62,857 nucleotides of DNA from Pirellulales bacterium (GCA_036499395.1 DASYDW010000006.1:1-62857); one strand, 5' to 3'. Counted from the first letter of the stretch, positions 28,444 through 36,202 are shown. The notes: generated from the sequence alone by a model not told the origin. Numbers and translations: made by a program.

Positions 28444-28617
28444 GGCGATGCCTCCGCGATCTTCCGCCGCACATCGTGCGTTGTTTCGGTTCCAATTCAT
28501 AATACGCGTGTTGCGGATAATGAATTGCAAAACATGTCATTGGGGTTTTCACATCCCTATGGCGATTATTGTTCGCATGCGTGGCGGAAGAAAAAAGCCC
28601 GCAACTCGTTCAACGCA

Positions 28618-28950
28618 TCAGGCAGCGGAAAATTTCGCAATGATGTCAGTAGGCAACCAGGCTTCGGTATCGAAGCCCGGTGCTGCGTTCAATTCGCTAA
28701 TGCAATAGTTGCACCCGATCCGCCGCGGCGCCGACAAACGCCGCTGCAATCGCTCACGGATGATGCGGCGAAGTTGGATGGCATCGCCTGACACGTATTG
28801 TCGCTCCCGTGCATTCCGTCCGGCCCGTCCGTACTCGATGCTAATTGTCCATGCGTCGAATAAATCGCGGCCAACCGCAATCTGATACCGGCGATGATGA
28901 TTTCGTTCGGCATGGTGTGCCTCAAAAATTACCGTCATCAGGTTGAGCAT
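28618..28950 (-). CDS. WGR-domain-like protein of a mobile element
   Basis: 110 residues. AAGGAGG lies just upstream of the ATG at 28950. The segment RRYQIAVG ... WTISIEYGRAGRNARERQY resembles the WGR domain (a nucleic-acid-binding beta-sheet found in PARPs and small bacterial proteins), with YGR in place of WGR. The start overlaps the end of the resolvase gene by 13 bases, so the two are translationally coupled. Function is unknown. Confidence 0.7.
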   Translation of the reverse strand: MLNLMTVIFEAHHAERNHHRRYQIAVGRDLFDAWTISIEYGRAGRNARERQYVSGDAIQLRRIIRERLQRRLSAPRRIGCNYCISELNAAPGFDTEAWLPTDIIAKFSAA

Positions 28951-29522
28951 GCTTCCTCCTTCTGCACCAGGCCACGTGTTTGCAACTCGCGGTAAACGGT
29001 GGAACGTCCCAGCCCGACTTGTTGCGAGGCCTGGGTAGGGGTTAGGCCCGCGTCAACAAGTCTTAGGGCGGCATCGATCTTGGATTCGTCGAGCATCGGT
29101 CGGCCGATCCGCTTGCCACGTTTCCTCGCGACTTCCAGTCCATCGCGTGTCCGCTCGCTCACCAAACCACGCTCGAAATGAGCCACGGCACCGAACACAT
29201 GAAAGACGAGCTCGCCGGCGGCCGATGACGTGTCGATTTTTTCTTCCAGCGATTTCAGGCCAATGCTGCGTTGCTTGAGTGTATCGACGATTGCAAGCAG
29301 TTCCCGCAAGCTGCGGCCGAGACGATCCAGGCGGACGATGCACAGCACATCGCCAGGCCTGGCGTATTCGAGCAGCGACGACAAGCCTGGCCGTTCGAAT
29401 TTACGGCCGCTGATTACGTCTTCAAAGACGCGGGCAGCACCGGCAGCCGTGAGCCGTTGCCGCTGGCCTTCCAAATCCTGCCCGGCGGTTGATACGCGGG
29501 CATATCCAAGAAGCTCCGTCAT
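28938..29522 (-). CDS. serine recombinase, resolvase/invertase type
   Basis: 194 residues from the ATG at 29522 (MTELLGYARVSTAGQDLEGQ). The catalytic Ser is in YARVST. The motifs LCIVRLDRLGRSLRELL and GELVFHVFGAVAHFERGLVSERT are typical of Tn3-type resolvases and Pin-type invertases. A C-terminal helix-turn-helix (TPTQASQQVGLGRSTVYREL) binds the recombination site. No transposase is present. The candidate binding site lies just upstream (29558-29604). Confidence 0.93.
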   Translation of the reverse strand: MTELLGYARVSTAGQDLEGQRQRLTAAGAARVFEDVISGRKFERPGLSSLLEYARPGDVLCIVRLDRLGRSLRELLAIVDTLKQRSIGLKSLEEKIDTSSAAGELVFHVFGAVAHFERGLVSERTRDGLEVARKRGKRIGRPMLDESKIDAALRLVDAGLTPTQASQQVGLGRSTVYRELQTRGLVQKEEACST

Positions 29523-29557
29523 CCATGACCATGCGTTGTCTATAAAACGGTCGTTTA

Positions 29558-29604
29558 CTGGACGGTGAGCGATTGACCTCGTGTCCGGCGATATGACCGT
29601 CCAG
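29558..29604. repeat. inverted repeat upstream of resolvase, candidate res site
   Basis: CTGGACGGT (29558-29566) and ACCGTCCAG (29596-29604) are perfect 9-base inverted arms, separated by 29 bases, and lie 36 bases upstream of the resolvase start. Res sites of serine recombinases commonly sit in this place. The assignment is by position only. Confidence 0.45.
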
Positions 29605-29667
29605 AAACTACATCCACAAACTGCGAATGTCCACAAATATGTGAAAGCTGTTTATGGACGTTCCGGT

Positions 29668-29800
29668 GTGCAATCTTCCCTGGGGCCCAGGCCTCGCTGC
29701 GGACTGCCCCGGTATGCACTGCGGGCGAAAGGGCCGCAAAACAAATCATGCGGCCCTTCGTCCTCGGCGTTCCTCACTCGGCCCCCAGGGAAGATTGCAC
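29668..29800. repeat. MITE-like nested palindromic element
   Basis: The outer arms GTGCAATCTTCCCTGGGG (29668-29685) and its exact reverse complement (29783-29800) are 18 bases, 97 bases apart. Inside is a second perfect hairpin, AAGGGCCGCA (29729-29738) with TGCGGCCCTT (29749-29758). The total length is 133 bases and no gene is present. It looks like a small non-autonomous mobile element or REP-type repeat. No target-site duplication was seen. Confidence 0.75.
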
Positions 29801-29925
29801 GCCTCCCCGTATCTAGCGTCGTAACGAATAACACGGTGGAAAAGGCCTGCTTCTCGGCCAATTCTCATCGTCGTATATTACGCTTGTAACGTCGTTATTC
29901 GATGGGGCGTGATGAAGGAGACAAA

Positions 29926-30222
29926 ATGGCCCGTAGCAAAATCAACAAAGCAGCAAAGATTCGGGAGGCCTTTGAGAAGCTGGGGCCGACGGCTCGGTCA
30001 AAGGATATTATTGCGGCCCTGGCCGCCCAAAAAATCGACGTTAGTTCTTCGCAGGTGAGCAACATTAAAGCCGTGCTCAATGGGCATACGAACGGAAAAA
30101 AGGGCAGGCGTGGCGATGCTCTTTCGCTCGACGATCTGCAGGCTACCAAGCGTCTCGTCGATGCCCTGGGATCGATAGAGCGAGTGGAGAATGCGTTGAG
30201 TGCCTTGGCAAAGCTTCGATAG
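29926..30222 (+). CDS. short HTH-like protein (planctomycete KxxxIRxAF family)
   Basis: 98 residues from the ATG at 29926, with AAGGAG upstream. The first ~60 residues (INKAAKIREAFEKLGPTARS, then KDIIAALAAQKIDVSSSQVS) match a pattern that I recall in many short planctomycete proteins, apparently a winged or helix-turn-helix module. A Gly/Lys-rich linker precedes a short helical tail. Target and role are unknown. It sits in the tRNA-Pro element. Confidence 0.75.
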   Translation: MARSKINKAAKIREAFEKLGPTARSKDIIAALAAQKIDVSSSQVSNIKAVLNGHTNGKKGRRGDALSLDDLQATKRLVDALGSIERVENALSALAKLR

Positions 30223-30333
30223 CTCGCAAGTACCTATGCCCGGCAACGTCTCGTTTGCCGTGCCGCCTAGAAGAGATTACAGGCCTCGTGTTTTGCTTGC
30301 TCCGCCTTCACTTTTCGTGGTAGGGTATTCAGC

Positions 30334-30606
30334 ATGAATCACGAGCTTTCACCACAATACGAGCAGTACCTGGACAAGATGGTTTCCGGCGGGTTGTACC
30401 CGTCCAAGGAAGCCGCCCTTGAGGCCGCAATTGAAGCTCTTCGGGAGAAGACCGGCGAAATCCCCTACGTGCCGGATGAACATATGGAGGCGGTCGAGCG
30501 AGGTATCGAAGCGGCCAATGCCGGTAAGCTGACGCCGGTCACTCCTGAGTTTTGGAACGGGCTGCGGCAAATGGTTCGTGACATCGCCAAGAACGATGCC
30601 CATTAA
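30334..30606 (+). CDS. ribbon-helix-helix (ParD-like) antitoxin, orphan
   Basis: 90 residues. The start MNHELSPQYEQYLDKMVSGG and YPSKEAALEAAIEALRE resembles ParD/CopG-type RHH antitoxins. A normal ParD is followed by an overlapping parE; here the stop codon overlaps the end of the truncated NHL gene on the other strand, and no toxin ORF is present. The toxin was probably lost, or this is a stand-alone regulator. Confidence 0.7.
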   Translation: MNHELSPQYEQYLDKMVSGGLYPSKEAALEAAIEALREKTGEIPYVPDEHMEAVERGIEAANAGKLTPVTPEFWNGLRQMVRDIAKNDAH

Positions 30607-30833
30607 TGGCAAATGCCCAAATCCGTAACGAGGATTTCATCCTGGCGATTGACCGTGATTCCGATCGGAATATCGAACTGGCCATCACCGTGACCATTCG
30701 CCCCCCAGGTCAGCAGCACGCGCGGAACTGCCGGCCTTTCCGGCTCGTGAGCGAGAGCCGCGAAAGGGCGTAACGCCAACGACGCTAGGCATGATCCGGC
30801 CACCCGCCCGAATTCGCGGCGCGATTGATTCAT
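30603..30833 (-). pseudogene. truncated Tat-exported NHL-repeat protein
   Basis: 76 codons. The start is intact: GGAGG lies upstream of the ATG at 30833 and a twin-arginine signal follows (NQSRREFGRVAGSCLASLAL). The first blade of an NHL beta-propeller is present (WGANGHGDGQFDIPIGITVN), then the frame reaches a stop after ILVTDLGICH. A propeller needs several such blades (~300 residues), so the 3' part is missing. The break coincides with the end of the RHH gene, at the right side of the tRNA-Pro element. Confidence 0.8.
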
Positions 30834-31025
30834 TTCGGTCCTCCGCAGGTCAGCGATGTCTCGACAAATTCGTTTGGCACTCGTTGAGTTTATCGCGGCG
30901 GGGTAGCGAAGCCCACATAGCCGCTAGTTCAGTCCGACGGCGTGGCAGGCAAGCTCCGACTAGTCCACACGCCGCCACGGCACTGCCGCAAAAACCGCTT
31001 GTCTAGCGCTCTGTGATCGACTAAC

Positions 31026-31046
31026 ATGCAACCAAATGGTTGCGAT
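31026..31046. promoter_or_regulatory. ArsR-type operator candidate 1
   Basis: GCAACCAAATGGTTGC is a perfect 16-base palindrome (31028-31043), flanked by AT on both sides with one base shift. Palindromes with AACC and GGTT half sites are expected for ArsR-family repressors, and the arsR-like gene is immediately downstream in the same unit. Confidence 0.6.
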
Positions 31047-31136
31047 TCGACGCATCGGTCACTAGCGTGCCCTCGAGTCGCCTCGACCACGGCCGCTTCC
31101 GCATTGTTGTCTCGCTGCCCTCGACTTTTCGTTAAA

Positions 31137-31155
31137 ATGCAACCGAATAGGTGGC
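31137..31155. promoter_or_regulatory. ArsR-type operator candidate 2, degenerate
   Basis: ATGCAACCGAATAGGTGGC has a clear left half site (GCAACC) and a degenerate right half (GGTGGC). It lies four bases before the ATG of the AHSA1 gene, so occupancy would block initiation. It shares ATGCAACC with candidate 1. Confidence 0.45.
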
Positions 31156-31158
31156 ACA

Positions 31159-31620
31159 ATGAAATCGAATACCGATCGCATCGAAAAGAGCATCGAGATC
31201 AAGGCGCCTGTCGCCCGGGTTTGGAAGGCATTGACGGATTACAAGGAGTTCAGCGCCTGGTTCGGCGTGAATTTGGAATCTCCTTTCGTGATTGGTCAGG
31301 CAACGCGCGGGAACATTACTTATCCCGGCTACGAGCACCTGGTGATGGAAGTTGTGGTACAGAGGATCGAACCGGAACGACTGTTCTCGTATCAATGGCA
31401 TCCATACGCTGTCGATCCGCAGGTCGACTATTCGCAGGAGCCGCCGACACTCGTGGAGTTTCATCTGGAAAAAACCGCTAGCGGCACGCGACTGACGGTT
31501 ATTGAATCGGGCTTTGACGCCGTGCCCGCCGCCCGCCGCGATGAAGCCTTCCGCATGAACAGCCAAGGTTGGGCCGCCCAAGTCGAGCGAATTGCTGCCT
31601 ATGTCACAGACACGCCATAG
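31159..31620 (+). CDS. SRPBCC (AHSA1) domain protein
   Basis: 153 residues. The START/Bet v1-like AHSA1 pattern is clear: IEIKAPVARVWKALTDYKEF and AWFGVNLESPF at the start, and SGTRLTVIESGFDAVP near the end. This family is commonly encoded next to an ArsR repressor. Its ligand is unknown. The ArsR gene overlaps its last 20 bases. Confidence 0.88.
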   Translation: MKSNTDRIEKSIEIKAPVARVWKALTDYKEFSAWFGVNLESPFVIGQATRGNITYPGYEHLVMEVVVQRIEPERLFSYQWHPYAVDPQVDYSQEPPTLVEFHLEKTASGTRLTVIESGFDAVPAARRDEAFRMNSQGWAAQVERIAAYVTDTP

Positions 31621-31948
31621 GCCCGGAACTCGGCAGCTGCGCAAAAGCGCGCCGCTCTTCGCAGCGCTTGGAGACGAGACGCGGCTGGTGTTGCTCAACC
31701 GGCTGGGCAGTGGCGCTCGGTGCTCGATTACTTCACTGACGGCCGGATCGCCGCTGAGCCGCCAGGCTATCACCAAGCACCTGCGCATTCTGGAAGCCGC
31801 AGGCCTGGTGCGCGGCGTTCGTCAGGGTCGGGAAAGCCTTTTCGAGATCGAACACGATACCCTCGACGAAGCAATTCGCTTCCTGGAGCGCATCTCGGCG
31901 CAGTGGGACCAGGCACTCGCCCGATTAAAATCGTTCGTCGAAGAATAA
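31601..31948 (+). CDS. ArsR-family transcriptional repressor
   Basis: 115 residues from the ATG at 31601 (MSQTRHRPGTRQLRK), overlapping the AHSA1 gene; an ATG at 31592 is also possible. The winged helix is visible in FAALGDETRLVLLNRLGSG and the recognition helix in LSRQAITKHLRILEAAGLV, then the wing GVRQGRESLFEIE. No metal-binding CxC motif is present, so the signal is probably not arsenite. It likely represses its own operon through the upstream palindromes. Confidence 0.9.
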   Translation: MSQTRHRPGTRQLRKSAPLFAALGDETRLVLLNRLGSGARCSITSLTAGSPLSRQAITKHLRILEAAGLVRGVRQGRESLFEIEHDTLDEAIRFLERISAQWDQALARLKSFVEE

Positions 31949-32112
31949 TCGATACTGTTGATGCGATTTTCGTTCATTCCGTCCGGCATAGCGACTGGTA
32001 GGAAATGGCTTTCTTTTTGACTCGTGACCGAAGTCGGGCGATAAAATAGAAAGATGGTCGCTGATCAGAGTTTGGCATCAAACGACCCGAGAACGGCATT
32101 TACAGGGCAGAC

Positions 32113-32577
32113 ATGATCGACACTCCATGGATTATTAAGACGGCCGCGCAGCAAACGGCATTCGTGCATATTACTGTGCCGCGCGAAGAAATTCAGAACG
32201 TCATGGGGCCAGGCTTGGCCGAGGTCCGTGCGGCGGTGGCCGCGCAAGGGATTACCACAAGCGGGCCATGGTTCACGCACCATCGACGCATGGACCCGAA
32301 GGTGTTCGATTTCGAGATTTGCATTCCCGTCGCCGCTACAATCGTGCCCGTTGGTCGCGTGCAGCCTGGAAATTTACCCGCAACCACTGTCGCACGGACC
32401 ATCTATCGCGGCCCCTACGAGGGCCTCGGCATGGCCTGGAGCGAATTCGAGGCGTGGATCAAGGCGCAGAGGCATACTGCTGCTGAGAATCTGTGGGAGT
32501 GTTACATCGCGGGCCCTGATGTCAGTTCCACTCCGGCCAATTGGCAAACCGAATTGAACAGGCCCCTTCTGTCGTAA
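32113..32577 (+). CDS. GyrI-like small-molecule-binding protein
   Basis: 154 residues. The pattern VPREEIQNVMGPGLAEVRAA, then FEICIPVAATIVPVGRVQPG and TTVARTIYRGPYEGLGMAW, matches the GyrI-like / AraC effector-binding domain (SHS2 fold). No DNA-binding domain is attached. These stand-alone proteins bind or hydrolyse small molecules or inhibit gyrase. Its role beside the ArsR pair is unknown. Confidence 0.82.
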   Translation: MIDTPWIIKTAAQQTAFVHITVPREEIQNVMGPGLAEVRAAVAAQGITTSGPWFTHHRRMDPKVFDFEICIPVAATIVPVGRVQPGNLPATTVARTIYRGPYEGLGMAWSEFEAWIKAQRHTAAENLWECYIAGPDVSSTPANWQTELNRPLLS

Positions 32578-32663
32578 CCGCGACGATCGTTGAACGCTCC
32601 GCTTTGAGATGCGTGCCCATATCGTGACGCCTACCGGGGCGTGCTAATTCGCGCCTGAACACA

Positions 32664-33095
32664 TCAATTGGTCAACGTCGCGGTCAACGTGATGTCGGCC
32701 TTCAGCAATTTCGAGACCGGGCAGTTCGCCTTGGCCTTGCCGGCCAGGCTTTCGAAGATGGCCTGATCCGCGCCTGGTACTTTGCCGGTCAGCGTCAGGT
32801 GGATCGCCGTGATTCCCCAGCCTCCGTCGACCTGTTCCAGCGTCACTTCGGCCGTGGTCGAAAGCTCTTCGGCTGTCAGCTTGGCCTCGCCCAGGATCAG
32901 CGACAGGGCCATCGTAAAACAACTGGCATGGGCCGCGCCGATCAGCTCTTCGGGATTACTGCCGCGCTGACCTTCGAAGCGACTGGAAAAGCCGTAAGGG
33001 TACGAAGAGAGGGCGCCGCTCTCGGTCGAAATCGCTCCTTTGCCGTCCTTGATGCCGCCGTGCCAAACCGCCGAACCGCGTCGATTGATTTTCAT
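32664..33095 (-). CDS. OsmC-family peroxidase
   Basis: 143 residues from the ATG at 33095 (MKINRRGSAVWHGGIKDG), with AGGAG upstream. The two catalytic cysteines are in HASCFTMALS and ANCPVSKLL. Length and pattern fit OsmC (rather than Ohr). It reduces organic hydroperoxides. Confidence 0.93.
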   Translation of the reverse strand: MKINRRGSAVWHGGIKDGKGAISTESGALSSYPYGFSSRFEGQRGSNPEELIGAAHASCFTMALSLILGEAKLTAEELSTTAEVTLEQVDGGWGITAIHLTLTGKVPGADQAIFESLAGKAKANCPVSKLLKADITLTATLTN

Positions 33096-33202
33096 CGTGG
33101 TGTCTCCTGTCGAGATCTGTCGAAATTGCCCACGCGAATATCGTACGCGAGTCGACAACCGCGGGCTACAACCGAGGTTCGCTACGAGAGGGCGTGTGAG
33201 AA

Positions 33203-34102
33203 TTACAGCCGAACGGCGACGACGCGCATGCCGATATGGTCCGCCCGGCGATGCGGCTCGAAGCGCAGACGAAATGCCGAGCGCAACGGCCACCCTTCGT
33301 CGGCCCAGCAACCACCTCGACGGGCCCGCGATAAATCGCGAGTCTGATTGGGAGTTGCCCCTTCTTTGGCATCATGAAGGTCGGGGTCAACACCGCCGGG
33401 TAGTCGAATATGAAACCAGTCGCGGCACCACTCGTAGGCGTTGCCGTGCATATCGTACAGGCCCCATGGATTCGGCGAATAGCTGCCGACCTTGGCCATC
33501 TTCTTTAGCGATGGTCCTTCTTCGGCGCCATTGTAGGGCTTGCCCTGAAAGTTCGCTTGCTTGCTGCTGAGTTTATCGCCAAACGATGTCGCCGTGGTGG
33601 TGCCGGCACGACAGGCGTATTCCCACTGAGCCTCAGTCGGCAGACGAAACACCCAATCCTGGGGAAGCTCGCCGGAAGTGTGGGCTTTTTCGGTTACCTT
33701 TGCACAGAACGCTTCAGCCTCGAGAAAGTTCATCGAGTAGACCGGCAAGTCATCACCTTCGCCCGCCGTGAGTTCGCCGGGCAGCTCGCCGACGATTCGT
33801 TTCCACTCTCCCTGCGTGACTTCGTACTTGCCGATCCAGAACCCACGGTTGAGCGTCACTTCAACCTGATTTTCACCCGGCCGCCGGTCTGGCTCGTTAC
33901 GCGGGCTCCCCATTGCGAACTTGCCCGGAGGACACCAACTGAGTGCAACGCCGAGAACAGTGCGCTGGTCGCCGGCCATTGCGCCGGCAAAAGGTTCCTG
34001 TGCAGGCGTTGCGGCGGACGCGCAATTCGCTGTGTGAATCGACGCCACGACGACGAGCATCAAACTTCGAGCAGCGACGCTTTTGAGTTCAATGGCGAAC
34101 AT
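33203..34102 (-). CDS. exported SUMF1/FGE-sulfatase-domain protein
   Basis: 299 residues from the ATG at 34102, with AGGGG upstream and a signal peptide (SVAARSLMLVVVASIHTANC). The SUMF1 pattern is complete: GPFAMGSP-like start (KFAMGSPRNEPDR), GKYEVTQGEWKRIV, RLPTEAQWEYACRAGT, NPWGLYDMHGNAYEWCRDW and RRGGCWADEGWPLRSAFR. It may be a substrate-binding rather than formylglycine-generating member, as most planctomycete copies are numerous and not linked to sulfatases. No sulfatase is nearby. Confidence 0.88.
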   Translation of the reverse strand: MFAIELKSVAARSLMLVVVASIHTANCASAATPAQEPFAGAMAGDQRTVLGVALSWCPPGKFAMGSPRNEPDRRPGENQVEVTLNRGFWIGKYEVTQGEWKRIVGELPGELTAGEGDDLPVYSMNFLEAEAFCAKVTEKAHTSGELPQDWVFRLPTEAQWEYACRAGTTTATSFGDKLSSKQANFQGKPYNGAEEGPSLKKMAKVGSYSPNPWGLYDMHGNAYEWCRDWFHIRLPGGVDPDLHDAKEGATPNQTRDLSRARRGGCWADEGWPLRSAFRLRFEPHRRADHIGMRVVAVRL

Positions 34103-34181
34103 AGAAGGCCCCTGTGGTAACTGCCGTAGCAGATTAGCCAGCAGATTCGGAGCATTAATTCTAGTCGCATCAGATTCAATG

Positions 34182-34220
34182 AAAAAGCGAGCGTGCGCCA
34201 GACAGGGCACTGCTCGCTTT
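34182..34220 (-). terminator. terminator of the parAB unit
   Basis: On the minus strand AAAGCGAGC and GCTCGCTTT form a stem that continues with GTGC/GCAC, followed by TTTTTC. It lies 42 bases after the parB stop codon. Confidence 0.8.
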
Positions 34221-34261
34221 CGACTCCGACCCTTTCGCGCCGACCTGCAATGGGTGTTCGC

Positions 34262-35221
34262 TTACCCCACCTGGGTCTGCGCGTCATGTCCGCCGTCGCA
34301 GAGGTAGTCCTGCAAGCGGTCGAATTCTTCGTGGTTCTTGAAATGGATCACGATCCGCCCGCGCCCCTTGGCCGCCTCGCGGATGTCGACTTTCGTGCCT
34401 AGCGCAGCGCGGAACTGCTGCTCCAGGGAGGCCAAGTGCTGGCTGCGGCTTTTACGCGCCGGACGAGGCTCGGCTTCACCGGTAACCAGTCGCAGCGTTT
34501 GCGGCTCATCGGCCGCATGCACCGTTTGTTGCACCAGGTCTTCGACGCTGCGAACGCTCAGACCCTCGCGCTGGATGCGCTGACAGAACTCGACTTGTTC
34601 ATGTTCGTTGTCCAGGGCCAACAGCGCCCGGGCATGCCCCTGCGTGATCGCGCCTGAACGTAGGGCCCCTTGAACGTCCTCGGGCAGCTCGAGCAGGCGG
34701 ATCAGGTTGGCCACGGTCGAGCGGTCAATCTTCAACCGCTTGGCGAGTTCATCCTGTGTGCATTGATAGCGCTCGAGGTACTCTTGGAACGACGCGCCCT
34801 TTTCGAGCGCGTTCAGATCCTTGCGCTGCAGGTTTTCAACGATCGCAATCTCGGCCGCCTGACGATCGTCGACGTCGCGCACCTGGACGGATACTTCGCC
34901 CAGGCCCGCCTTAATCGCGGCGCGCAACCGGCGTTCGCCGGCCACGAGTTGAAAGCGGTCGCCTTGACGGCGCACGACGATCGGTTGCAGCAGACCGTGC
35001 TCTTGGATGCTATCAGCTAGCGACCCGATATCCGCATCGTCGAAGTCGCGACGCGGCTGATAAGGATTGCGATCAATCTCATAGACGCTGACGTTCTGCA
35101 GGCCACCTTCGTTAATCGCCGGGGTGGGTTCAGTGGGGGCCGTGTCGCGTGCCGCGTAGCTATCGGCAGGTCGACCAAGCAATGCTTCCAAACCGCGCCC
35201 TAGTCGTCGTTCCTTATTCAC
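34262..35221 (-). CDS. parB: chromosome-partitioning protein ParB
   Basis: 319 residues from a GTG at 35221 (start VNKERRLGRGLEALLGRP). This GTG overlaps the parA stop by 8 bases and is preceded by GGAGG. The core ParB/Spo0J domain is visible: NPYQPRRDFDDADIGSLADS, PIVVRRQGDRFQLVAGERRL (ParB/Srx CTPase part) and the GERRLRA and QRKDLNALEKGASFQEYLE motifs, then the HTH (QDELAKRLKIDRSTVANLIR). It binds parS and slides on DNA with CTP. Three parS-like sites lie 1-1.2 kb upstream. Confidence 0.96.
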   Translation of the reverse strand: MNKERRLGRGLEALLGRPADSYAARDTAPTEPTPAINEGGLQNVSVYEIDRNPYQPRRDFDDADIGSLADSIQEHGLLQPIVVRRQGDRFQLVAGERRLRAAIKAGLGEVSVQVRDVDDRQAAEIAIVENLQRKDLNALEKGASFQEYLERYQCTQDELAKRLKIDRSTVANLIRLLELPEDVQGALRSGAITQGHARALLALDNEHEQVEFCQRIQREGLSVRSVEDLVQQTVHAADEPQTLRLVTGEAEPRPARKSRSQHLASLEQQFRAALGTKVDIREAAKGRGRIVIHFKNHEEFDRLQDYLCDGGHDAQTQVG

Positions 35222-35960
35222 GCTCGAGTACCTCCATGCACAGTTCGGCGTATGCCCAGGCCCCGCGAGACCGTGGGGAGTAGTCCAGGACGGACTGCCC
35301 ATGGCTGGGGGCTTCGGCGACGGCCACATCCCGAGGAATCACGGTGCGGAACACGATCTCGCCAAAGAAATCGCGGACCTCGTGGTCGACCTCGTGCGTC
35401 AACTCCAACGCGTGGTCATACATCGTCAATAAGATGCCCCCAAACTGAAGACGATTCGGCGGACGGCTCATTACGTCCCGAATCACCTCGATCATTTGCG
35501 TCAGCCCCTCCATCGCGAAGTACTCGCACTGGATCGGCATCAGCACCTCGGTCGAGGCGGCCAGGGCAGTCCGGGTTAATTGCCCCAACGAGGGAGGACA
35601 GTCGACCAGTACAAAATCGTAAGCCGTTAGCCCGCTGGCCAGATGCTGTCGCAGCGTGGCCACCTGGCTTTCGTCCTGCTTGCTTAGCTTTTCGATGTCT
35701 TGAAAGTTCCGGCTGCCGGGCAAGACCTCGAGCCCATCAATGGACGTAGCGCGCAGCGAGTCCTTCAGTGGCTCGGTCGAAACCAGGGGGTGCCGTTCGG
35801 TGGGTGCGAGTCCGAGACCGCTCGTGCCATTGCACTGTGGGTCGAGATCGATCAGCAAGGTGCGAGCGCCACTCTTGGCCAGAGCCACCGCCAAGTTGAT
35901 GGCGGTGGAAGTCTTGCCGACGCCCCCCTTCTGATTCGCCACACAGAGAATCCGGCCCAC
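35214..35960 (-). CDS. parA: chromosome-partitioning ATPase ParA (Soj)
   Basis: 248 residues, normal length. The deviant Walker A KGGVGKTSTAINLA is at the start, and the second signature FVLVDCPPSLGQLTRTAL is present. It is followed by parB with overlapping ends, the classic parAB unit. It drives origin segregation together with parB and parS. Confidence 0.97.
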   Translation of the reverse strand: MGRILCVANQKGGVGKTSTAINLAVALAKSGARTLLIDLDPQCNGTSGLGLAPTERHPLVSTEPLKDSLRATSIDGLEVLPGSRNFQDIEKLSKQDESQVATLRQHLASGLTAYDFVLVDCPPSLGQLTRTALAASTEVLMPIQCEYFAMEGLTQMIEVIRDVMSRPPNRLQFGGILLTMYDHALELTHEVDHEVRDFFGEIVFRTVIPRDVAVAEAPSHGQSVLDYSPRSRGAWAYAELCMEVLERE

Positions 35961-36165
35961 GAGTTTCGTCTCCTGACCCGGTCGCGAGATGCGCGCACCA
36001 CTGCTCCTAGTTTCGACAGGGCGCGGATTCTAGTCGTGGCGCGTTGGCCGAGGAAGTCCAACCCGGCGTCCATAGCGGGCCCCCTACAGATGGCCCCATG
36101 CCGGCGGAATGCGCGCCGCGTTGATCGGGGTGCTCGTGCTGCACCGCGGCGACGAAGTCTGCGAT

Positions 36166-36181
36166 TGTTTCACGTGAAACT
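36166..36181. promoter_or_regulatory. parS site 1
   Basis: TGTTTCACGTGAAACT differs from the consensus TGTTNCACGTGAAACA only at the last base. Confidence 0.9.
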
Positions 36182-36202
36182 ACGCAGTCAACCCTAAATT
36201 CG

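Larger units (their letters stand above)
29523..29925. other. intergenic between resolvase and HTH gene
   Basis: 403 bases that hold the inverted repeat at 29558-29604 and the nested palindrome at 29668-29800. The remaining bases before 29926 contain a ribosome site (AAGGAG) and presumably a promoter that I could not place. Confidence 0.6.
30834..31158. other. intergenic with two ArsR-type operators
   Basis: 325 bases without a gene, between the divergent NHL fragment and the AHSA1 gene. It holds the operator-like palindromes at 31026-31046 and 31137-31155. Nothing else is recognised. Confidence 0.6.

Noticed and set aside
29470..29500. Possible attR copy of the tRNA-Pro 3' end (CCAAATCCTGCCCGG)
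   Set aside because: It shares only a few bases with the tRNA T arm and lies inside the resolvase gene.
29555..29889. Small ORFs on both strands within the MITE-like region
   Set aside because: They cross the palindrome arms, lack ribosome sites and have no recognisable product.
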